The notes under the pieces were generated by a model. The model was not told where the DNA came from. It worked only from the letters and a program-made list of their open reading frames with translations, and ran no database searches. The position numbers were made by a program, and so were the translations under genes. Positions 1-4,652 of a stretch of 7,501 nucleotides of DNA are shown here, piece after piece; within the stretch, counting starts at the first letter, position 1; each line of letters begins with the position of its first letter. The DNA comes from an uncultured Bacilli bacterium (GTDB lineage Bacteria > Bacillota_I > Bacilli_A > RFN20 > CAG-826): the NCBI GenBank assembly GCA_944358755.1, contig CALVRY010000055.1, forward strand, positions 1-7,501. The letters are read 5' to 3'.

Positions 1-1077
1 GATACTGAACTCGAAGTTGTTAAAGGTCTTCAATACGATAAAGGTTATGTATCACCATATATGGTTACCGATAGAGATAAAATGATTGCTGAACTTGAAA
101 ATGCCTATATTCTTGTTACAGATCAAAAACTTAATAACATTCAAGATGTTTTACCAGTTTTACAAGGTGTAGTTGATGAACATAAGCCATTATTGATCAT
201 TGCCGATGATATCGATAACGATGTAACTTCAACATTAATTGTTAATAAATTAAGAGGCACATTTAATGTTGTTGCAACAAAGGCTCCAGAATTTGGCGAT
301 AATCAAAAGAATATTCTTGAAGACATTGCAATCTTAACTGGCGCAAAATTCTATTCCAAAGATTTAAATATGGAATTAAAGAATATTACTCTTGAAGATT
401 TAGGTAAAGCTAAGAAAATTACAATTACAAAAGATAACACAACAATTATTGATGGTGCAGGCAATAAAGAAGAAGTTGAAAGCAGAATTAAAGAACTTAA
501 TGCTCAAGCCGATAATTCGAAGAACGAATTCGATAAGAAGAAGTATCACGAAAGAGCAGCTAAATTATCAGGCGGTGTTGCTGTGATTAAAGTTGGTGCA
601 ACAACTGAAAGCGAATTAAAAGAAAAGAAACTTAGAATTGAAGACGCACTTAACGCAACAAAAGCTGCTGTAAGTGAAGGAATTGTTATTGGTGGTGGAG
701 CTGCTTTAATGGATGCTCAACGAGCTTTAAAAGATAAGATTAAAGATAGAAATCAAGACGTTGAAAAAGGTATAAGAGTTGTTCTTGAATCCTTAAGCGC
801 TCCATTATTCCAAATCGCTGAGAATGCTGGATACAATGGCGATGCAATTGTTGAAAAACAAAAACGTCAAAAAGTTAATGTTGGCTTCGATGCTAAAGAC
901 GGTAAATGGGTTGATATGTTCGAAGCAGGTATTGTTGATCCAACAAAAGTTACAAGAAGCGCTATCTTAAATGCAAGTTCAATAAGTGCATTGTTCATTA
1001 CTACAGAAGCAGGTGTATCTGAAAAGAAGAAAGAAGATACAACATCTGCCGGTGCTAACGAACAACTAGATTATTAA
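1..1077 (+). CDS. groL: Chaperonin GroEL (Hsp60), C-terminal part; 5' end outside the window
   Basis: Cytosolic group I chaperonin that folds proteins in an ATP-driven double ring with GroES. The frame is open from base 1 and gives 358 residues. The first Met codon, at 61, is internal: it follows a GYVSPY motif and aligns with Phe204 of E. coli GroEL, so roughly 183 N-terminal residues lie upstream. Visible parts are the apical domain (about residues 9-190, with PLLIIADD, KAPEFGD and TLEDLGKAKK), the returning intermediate domain with RIEDALNAT, whose Asp corresponds to the ATP-hydrolysing Asp398, and the equatorial end with EGIVIGGGAAL and DPTKVTRSAILNA. Tyr16 and Tyr20 match GroES/substrate-binding Tyr199 and Tyr203. 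The C-terminus ends in a polar, charged tail (SEKKKEDTTSAG to LDY) and lacks the usual Gly-Gly-Met repeats. groES would be expected upstream, unseen. A terminator follows directly, so this is the end of its operon. Confidence 0.98.
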   Translation, partial: DTELEVVKGLQYDKGYVSPYMVTDRDKMIAELENAYILVTDQKLNNIQDVLPVLQGVVDEHKPLLIIADDIDNDVTSTLIVNKLRGTFNVVATKAPEFGDNQKNILEDIAILTGAKFYSKDLNMELKNITLEDLGKAKKITITKDNTTIIDGAGNKEEVESRIKELNAQADNSKNEFDKKKYHERAAKLSGGVAVIKVGATTESELKEKKLRIEDALNATKAAVSEGIVIGGGAALMDAQRALKDKIKDRNQDVEKGIRVVLESLSAPLFQIAENAGYNGDAIVEKQKRQKVNVGFDAKDGKWVDMFEAGIVDPTKVTRSAILNASSISALFITTEAGVSEKKKEDTTSAGANEQLDY

Positions 1078-1094
1078 TCTGATTAGCAAAGTTG

Positions 1095-1124
1095 AAAAAG
1101 TGTCCTTTAAATGGGGCACTTTTT
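1095..1124 (+). terminator. Intrinsic terminator of groL
   Basis: Arm AAAAAGTGTCC (1095-1105) pairs with GGGCACTTTTT (1114-1124) as an 11-bp stem with one G-U pair and an 8-nt loop. The T-run is part of the 3' arm, and the matching A-run in the 5' arm means it could also act weakly for transcription from the other strand. It begins 17 bp after the groL stop. Confidence 0.88.
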
Positions 1125-1141
1125 ATGTTAATTAAAATGTG

Positions 1142-1153
1142 CGATTATAATCG
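1142..1153. promoter_or_regulatory. Perfect 12-bp palindrome, possible operator
   Basis: CGATTATAATCG is its own reverse complement and is followed by six T. It contains TATAAT at 1146-1151, and the same hexamer on the other strand. It lies between the groL terminator and the TTAGTA repeats upstream of the esterase operon. This position suits a repressor site or a -10 element within an operator. I see no good -35 (TTGACA-like) 16-18 bp upstream of 1146. A short hairpin is the other reading. Function is inferred only. Confidence 0.4.
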
Positions 1154-1157
1154 TTTT

Positions 1158-1208
1158 TTAGTAATTAATTAGTAGTAAATTAGTAGAAAATTTAGTGTAA
1201 AATTAGTA
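1158..1208 (+). repeat. Five TTAGTA motifs spaced about 11 bp
   Basis: TTAGTA begins at 1158, 1169, 1180 and 1203, with TTAGTG at 1192, giving spacings of 11, 11, 12 and 11 bp. This is close to one helical turn, so the motifs sit on nearly the same face of the DNA. A/T tracts between them repeat at the same interval, which favours intrinsic curvature. A further, less well spaced AATAGTA follows at 1216-1222. The array ends about 35 bp before a TATAAT hexamer. Possible roles are a phased binding site for an oligomeric regulator, a curved UP-like element, or repeats in a leader RNA. Chance in AT-rich DNA is not excluded. Confidence 0.55.
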
Positions 1209-1242
1209 CATTTTTAATAGTAAAAATATTATTTTAAACAAG

Positions 1243-1248
1243 TATAAT
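1243..1248 (+). promoter_or_regulatory. Possible -10 box of the esterase operon
   Basis: A consensus TATAAT lies at 1243-1248. No convincing -35 exists 16-18 bp upstream (1219-1226 is AGTAAAAA) and there is no TG extension. If used, transcription would start near 1255, leaving an almost leaderless message starting at the ATG at 1256. It overlaps the upstream ATG at 1247. Confidence 0.4.
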
Positions 1249-2116
1249 GTTAAGTATGAAAGCTTATTCGAAAATCGGTCCATTTGAACTTTATACTCAA
1301 AAGCCTAATACAGTTAACAAAAAAGGTTATTTGTATATTAGTGAGTTAGAGTTTGATGTGCCAAATGCTAACAGAAAAAGAAAAGTCAGAGTTTATTTGC
1401 CAAGCGAATATGATTTTAATAATCCTGAAAAACGATTTGCTGTTATTTATATGATGGATGGAAAAAATCTTTTTGATGACTATACTTCTTATGCTGGAGA
1501 ATGGCATGTTGATGAAACTATTGAAAGAAGAATAAGACGACATAAAGAATCTTGCATTGTTGTTGGTATTGATTCAGCAATAAAAGATATAGATAGAACT
1601 ATGGAAATGACTCCTGAAAGCGATCATTTATCTTATTATGATGATGAACAAGTTTTGGGCTATGCAGAAGATTTGGCTGATTCAATTATTAATTTTTTAA
1701 AGCCATTAATTGATGAGACATTTTTTACATTATCTGATGATTTGAATACAGCAGTTGGCGGTTCTTCTATGGGTGGCTTAATGGCTTTTTACATGGGTAT
1801 GAAATATAAAGATGTTATAGGTTATTCTTTATGTTTTTCACCTGCATTTTTGATGTATCAAAGAGAATATTTTAAAAAATCCTTAAGCAAACATAATTTT
1901 AATCACGAAGAGTTTGGTAGATTTTGTTTATATTGTGGCGGTCAAGAATTTGAGAGAAGATTTGAAGAATTGACTTTTTACACATTTAAATATTTAAGAA
2001 GAAAGGGGTTTAAGAAGGATCAATTAAGGTTAATTTATGATTCAAACATGCTTCACAATGAATATGCTTGGTCAAAATATTTTCCTGAGGCTCTTTCTTA
2101 TTGGTTAGATGAATGA
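1247..2116 (+). CDS. Alpha/beta-hydrolase esterase, putative esterase family (esterase D/IroE-like)
   Basis: Probable cytosolic serine hydrolase; no signal peptide is seen. In the 289-residue reading, strands and motifs follow the putative-esterase family (PF00756 type): a KVRVYLPSEYD segment near 46-56, FAVIYMMDGKNLFDD at 64-78, GEWHVDETIE at 84-93, and IVVGID at 104-109. The nucleophile elbow GGSSMGG at 171-177 makes Ser174 the likely nucleophile, and MLHNEYAWSKYFPEAL at 268-283 supplies the likely catalytic His270. The acid probably lies in the YCGGQEFE stretch (229-236). Relatives cleave siderophore trilactones, acyl-glutathione or sugar esters; the substrate here is unknown. The start is uncertain: ATG at 1247 is the longest reading and ATG at 1256 (MKAYSKIGPF) is equally plausible, with no good Shine-Dalgarno for either. 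The TGA stop overlaps the ATG of the next gene (ATGA), indicating translational coupling. Confidence 0.88.
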   Translation: MLSMKAYSKIGPFELYTQKPNTVNKKGYLYISELEFDVPNANRKRKVRVYLPSEYDFNNPEKRFAVIYMMDGKNLFDDYTSYAGEWHVDETIERRIRRHKESCIVVGIDSAIKDIDRTMEMTPESDHLSYYDDEQVLGYAEDLADSIINFLKPLIDETFFTLSDDLNTAVGGSSMGGLMAFYMGMKYKDVIGYSLCFSPAFLMYQREYFKKSLSKHNFNHEEFGRFCLYCGGQEFERRFEELTFYTFKYLRRKGFKKDQLRLIYDSNMLHNEYAWSKYFPEALSYWLDE

Positions 2117-2901
2117 ATTTTGTAGAAGTTTTATCTAGTTTAGAAAACATAACGCCAACTAGAAATTTTAATTTACTTTACATTATTTTAGATTCAATTT
2201 TTATTCTTTTATTAATTGGACTTTTAGCTTATCAAAAGAAATATATCACATTATTTTGGTCACTTTTTGGTGGCGTTATCTATTTTTTAGTAGATTATGG
2301 TTATTTTTATTGGATAAGTGGTTCAAGAGTAGTAACTGTAGATGGGATTTCTACTGAAGCTTATACAGTGTTAGTTTTGTTATGGATGTCGCTTTCTTAT
2401 GGTATTACAAACTTTGCATTCATTTGGTTATGCCTAAAGAAAGATAAAAATTTAAAAGAATATCTAATTTTAATTATTGGATGGCGGTTAGTTGCGCCAT
2501 CAATTTCTGCATTAGGTGGACCAAGCAATATTCAAACATTTAGAACGACAGGTCAATACCATGGATTTATGGCAATTATTTTAATTATTGGTTATTTTGG
2601 CCTTATTATCTATAACATTGTTAATAAGAAAAGAGTTGTTAATATTTTATTCTTGAACCTTATCGGAATTAGTGTTCAATTTTGCTGGGAATTTGCGCTT
2701 CTTGTAAATCAAATTAGGCCAATGAACGCTAATTCTTTAATGACCTTAGCGGTAAATAGTTTAATTGAGACAAATCTTGGTTTGCCATATATGTATTTAA
2801 TTTATGTAGCTGTATCTAGGAAATTTAATGATGATATGACTCCTTGTGAGCACTTTATCGATCATTATTCAAAAGAAAAAGAAGTTGTAAATGCTCAATA
2901 A
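2113..2901 (+). CDS. Polytopic membrane protein with about seven spans, function unknown
   Basis: I do not recognise this 262-residue protein. Hydrophobic segments lie at about 20-40, 45-68, 84-108, 116-134, 150-170, 175-198 and 208-235, so it should sit in the cytoplasmic membrane. The C-terminal tail (about 236-262) is hydrophilic. There is no cleavable signal peptide; a short polar N-terminus precedes span 1. Polar and aromatic residues fall inside or beside the spans: Asp27 in span 1, the LVDYGYFYW stretch (59-67) in span 2, CWEF with Glu193 in span 6, and Glu219 in span 7. Such buried acids suit a transporter, an intramembrane enzyme or a receptor, but no family motif decides this. The start overlaps the esterase stop by 4 bp and the end overlaps the next gene by 11 bp, so all three are probably co-translated. 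Confidence 0.85.
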   Translation: MNFVEVLSSLENITPTRNFNLLYIILDSIFILLLIGLLAYQKKYITLFWSLFGGVIYFLVDYGYFYWISGSRVVTVDGISTEAYTVLVLLWMSLSYGITNFAFIWLCLKKDKNLKEYLILIIGWRLVAPSISALGGPSNIQTFRTTGQYHGFMAIILIIGYFGLIIYNIVNKKRVVNILFLNLIGISVQFCWEFALLVNQIRPMNANSLMTLAVNSLIETNLGLPYMYLIYVAVSRKFNDDMTPCEHFIDHYSKEKEVVNAQ

Positions 2902-3694
2902 AATCCAAAAAATTGATTTTTTAAATATTGATTATCCTTGTTTAGGAATCTTTTATAAAGATGATAATGGCGAGAAACTGATAAATTTTGAAGATAATTC
3001 AAAATTTTTATGTTGCGACTATCTTTTAACTCCGTATATTGATACAACTTATTTTGGTTACTATCAAAATTTGAAACATAAATATAATGGACTTGATAAT
3101 TTTTTAGATGTTATAAAAGAGAACACACGAAAAACTATTCAAAGCGAATATTTAAAATTATCTAGTGATGAATATTTGAACAAAGTTGTTCTTTTAATGA
3201 AAGAATATTACAAACTTTTAGCAAAAGCTAAAAAATTTAAAAGAATGAGAGAAGGAAACCCTGAAGTCAATCCATTTTTAGATTTTCAAAAAGAACATCG
3301 GGATGAAATTCTGAAATTTGGATGTGATATTGCAGAATGGGAATTTAGAGATATAGAAGAAGAAATGAAACCTTTATTCTTTAATCATAAAGCTCCATAT
3401 TCTAACGAAGAAAGAAGAGAAGTGATGAAAGAAAATTTCGTTCAATTCTTAAATGAATCTTTGCTTTATGATGAGAGCGAATTTAATGAAGCAAAAACTG
3501 AATTTGCAAGTTGTAAAGAGGCTATTGAAAAATATTTGCCACTTATTGATGGAAATTTATATTTAATACCATTAGGTTTTAATGGAAAGTATCTACTTAA
3601 AAATAAAATTGTTAGAAAAGCAGAAGAGTTTTATATTGAAGATTATTTATTTTCTGACAAAACAAAAAATTATATAGAAATCGTAAAAAATTAG
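2891..3694 (+). CDS. Hypothetical soluble protein, third gene of the esterase operon
   Basis: I do not recognise this 267-residue protein. It has no signal peptide or membrane span and is rich in Lys, Glu, Tyr and Phe. It opens with a beta-looking region (about 1-60) containing a CCDYLLTPYIDTTYFGYY stretch. A mostly helical charged middle follows (about 68-215, including EYLNKVVLLMKEYYKLLAKAKKFK). It ends with a beta-like segment, GNLYLIPLGFNGKYLL (221-236). Cysteines at 17, 41, 42, 145 and 208 form no clear metal-binding pattern. The ATG at 2891 overlaps the membrane protein gene by 11 bp in another frame, which supports coupling and the chosen start. The TAG stop itself begins the next AT-rich, TAG-spaced region; no GC-rich terminator hairpin follows. 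It could be a partner of the esterase or of the membrane protein, but nothing in the sequence shows this. Confidence 0.82.
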   Translation: MLNKIQKIDFLNIDYPCLGIFYKDDNGEKLINFEDNSKFLCCDYLLTPYIDTTYFGYYQNLKHKYNGLDNFLDVIKENTRKTIQSEYLKLSSDEYLNKVVLLMKEYYKLLAKAKKFKRMREGNPEVNPFLDFQKEHRDEILKFGCDIAEWEFRDIEEEMKPLFFNHKAPYSNEERREVMKENFVQFLNESLLYDESEFNEAKTEFASCKEAIEKYLPLIDGNLYLIPLGFNGKYLLKNKIVRKAEEFYIEDYLFSDKTKNYIEIVKN

Positions 3695-3788
3695 TATATT
3701 TTGTAGTATTAAAAACTAGATAAAAATTAGGAAATTTTCGAAAAAGTGCACAATTTCAAAAATTAGTTGGAAACTAGTATTTATTTAG
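3691..3788 (+). repeat. TAG motifs spaced in steps of about 11-13 bp between the two operons
   Basis: TAG trinucleotides, mostly in TTAG or CTAG context with A/T tracts between, begin at 3692, 3704, 3717, 3728, 3764, 3775 and 3786. The spacings are 12, 13, 11, 36, 11 and 11 bp. The first is the stop codon of the preceding gene. The pattern resembles the TTAGTA array upstream of the esterase but is looser, with fewer exact TTAGTA copies. The 36-bp gap holds an inverted repeat. Shared regulation or DNA curvature is an inference; base composition alone could produce part of this. Confidence 0.35.
3733..3764. promoter_or_regulatory. 32-bp imperfect dyad centred on GTGCAC
   Basis: AATTTTCGAAA (3733-3743) and TTTCAAAAATT (3754-3764) are inverted copies with one mismatch, placed symmetrically around GTGCAC (3746-3751), itself a palindrome. 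The left arm also contains the self-complementary TTTTCGAAAA (3735-3744). Double symmetry suits an operator for a dimeric regulator. As RNA it would form a weak AU hairpin; with no following T-run it is a poor terminator. It lies about 185 bp before nrdG and does not match the NrdR box consensus as I know it. Confidence 0.4.
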
Positions 3789-3830
3789 GATTTGCAAGGT
3801 TTTTTACGCTTGAAATTTAATTAAAAATTT

Positions 3831-3849
3831 ATCTACTAGAAATCTACTA
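3831..3849 (-). repeat. Two ATCTACTA copies 11 bp apart, inverted relative to TTAGTA motifs
   Basis: ATCTACTA occurs at 3831-3838 and 3842-3849, exactly 11 bp apart. Read on the minus strand this is TAGTAGAT twice, the same core as the TTAGTAG copies at 1169-1186. The pair lies just upstream of the proposed nrdG promoter. Confidence 0.45.
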
Positions 3850-3871
3850 ATCCTGCCGTTTTTGAAGTTTT

Positions 3872-3880
3872 TGCTATTAT
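3872..3880 (+). promoter_or_regulatory. Possible extended -10 promoter for nrdG-nrdD
   Basis: TGCTATTAT matches the extended -10 form TGnTATAAT with one mismatch in the hexamer. No good -35 lies 17 bp upstream, which extended -10 promoters can tolerate. A start near 3887 would give a leader of about 60 nt. A second, weaker candidate is TTGTAA (3886-3891), 17 bp, TACTAT (3909-3914). No NrdR-type box pair was recognised around it. Confidence 0.4.
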
Positions 3881-3948
3881 CAAGGTTGTAAAAAAAGTGT
3901 TTGAACTTTACTATTAATGAGCGGATGAAAACATAGTCCCGGGTTAAG

Positions 3949-4644
3949 ATGAGAATAAGTGGTTTACAAAAATTAACATTACTAGATTTTCCTAACCTCG
4001 TTGCTTGTACCATCTTCCTTCCGGGATGCCAATTTAGATGTCCCTTCTGTCAAAATTCATCTTTAGTAACTGAATTATCAGCAACTAATGAAATAGAAGA
4101 AAAAGAAATTCTAGATTATTTAAAAACCCGCAAAGGCGTGTTAGATGGCGTTTGCATAACGGGTGGGGAACCAACACTTCAAAGTGATTTGAAAGATTTT
4201 ATTCAAAAAATTAAAAATCTTGGATTTAAAGTCAAATTAGATACAAACGGATATAACCCATGTATTCTAAAGGAGTTAATTGACCTTTCCTTGCTTGACT
4301 ATGTAGCGATGGATATTAAAAATTCGCTAGAAAAATATCCAACAACATCAGGCGTAAAGAATTTAAAAATCGAAAATATCTTAGAATCGATCAAAATTCT
4401 TAAAGAAAATAGGATTCCTTATGAATTTAGGACAACAGTCATTAAGGAATTTCATGGCGAAGAAGACTTTATAAGCATTGCTAAACTTATAAAAGGTGTC
4501 AAAGTTTATTATCTTCAAGAGTATCGTGATAGTGAAACCTGTATTGAAAGAGGATTTCACGCTTATACAAAAGAAGAAATGGAACATTTCGTTAGCATAT
4601 TAGAAAAAGAAGGCGTTAGAGCCGAATTGAGAGGGATTGAGTAG
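3949..4644 (+). CDS. nrdG: Anaerobic ribonucleotide reductase activating protein (radical SAM activase)
   Basis: Cytosolic radical-SAM enzyme that cleaves S-adenosylmethionine and generates the glycyl radical on NrdD. The 231-residue protein has the cluster motif CxxxCxxC as Cys27, Cys31 and Cys34 in GCQFRCPFCQN, which binds the 4Fe-4S cluster. The SAM-contact motif TGGEPTLQ is at 71-78, followed by KLDTNG (96-101) and DYVAMDIKN (117-125). The opening MRISGLQKLTLLDFP is typical of the longer NrdG-like group (near 230 residues) and differs from the E. coli form of about 154. An in-frame TAG at 3934-3936 leaves ATG 3949 as the only credible Met start. Its Shine-Dalgarno is poor: only GGGTTAAG precedes it, next to a CCCGGG. 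The gene lies 8 bp upstream of nrdD, an order opposite to E. coli nrdD-nrdG, so the pair is almost surely one transcript. Confidence 0.95.
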   Translation: MRISGLQKLTLLDFPNLVACTIFLPGCQFRCPFCQNSSLVTELSATNEIEEKEILDYLKTRKGVLDGVCITGGEPTLQSDLKDFIQKIKNLGFKVKLDTNGYNPCILKELIDLSLLDYVAMDIKNSLEKYPTTSGVKNLKIENILESIKILKENRIPYEFRTTVIKEFHGEEDFISIAKLIKGVKVYYLQEYRDSETCIERGFHAYTKEEMEHFVSILEKEGVRAELRGIE

Positions 4645-4652
4645 GTAAGAGT

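Noticed and set aside
1158..1222. TRAP-type leader RNA binding site (repeated UAG triplets)
   Set aside because: TRAP sites are G/U-AG triplets 2-3 nt apart, a 5-6 nt period. Here the period is about 11 and no trp gene is near.
2114..2125. TGA at the end of the esterase read as Trp (Mycoplasma-type code)
   Set aside because: Reading through would add only three codons before TAG. TGG serves for Trp in all the genes, and the family ends near the YWL motif, so TGA is a stop.
3733..3764. Terminator for the three-gene operon
   Set aside because: The arms are almost all A/T with an internal mismatch, and no T-run follows, so termination is unlikely.
3917..3936. Tiny upstream frames (MSG and MKT) before nrdG
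   Set aside because: Three codons each with no ribosome site; too short to separate from chance.
3804..4013. Minus-strand frame of 69 codons across the nrdG start
   Set aside because: It lies antisense to the conserved nrdG N-terminus, has no recognisable motif or ribosome site, and looks like chance in AT-rich DNA.
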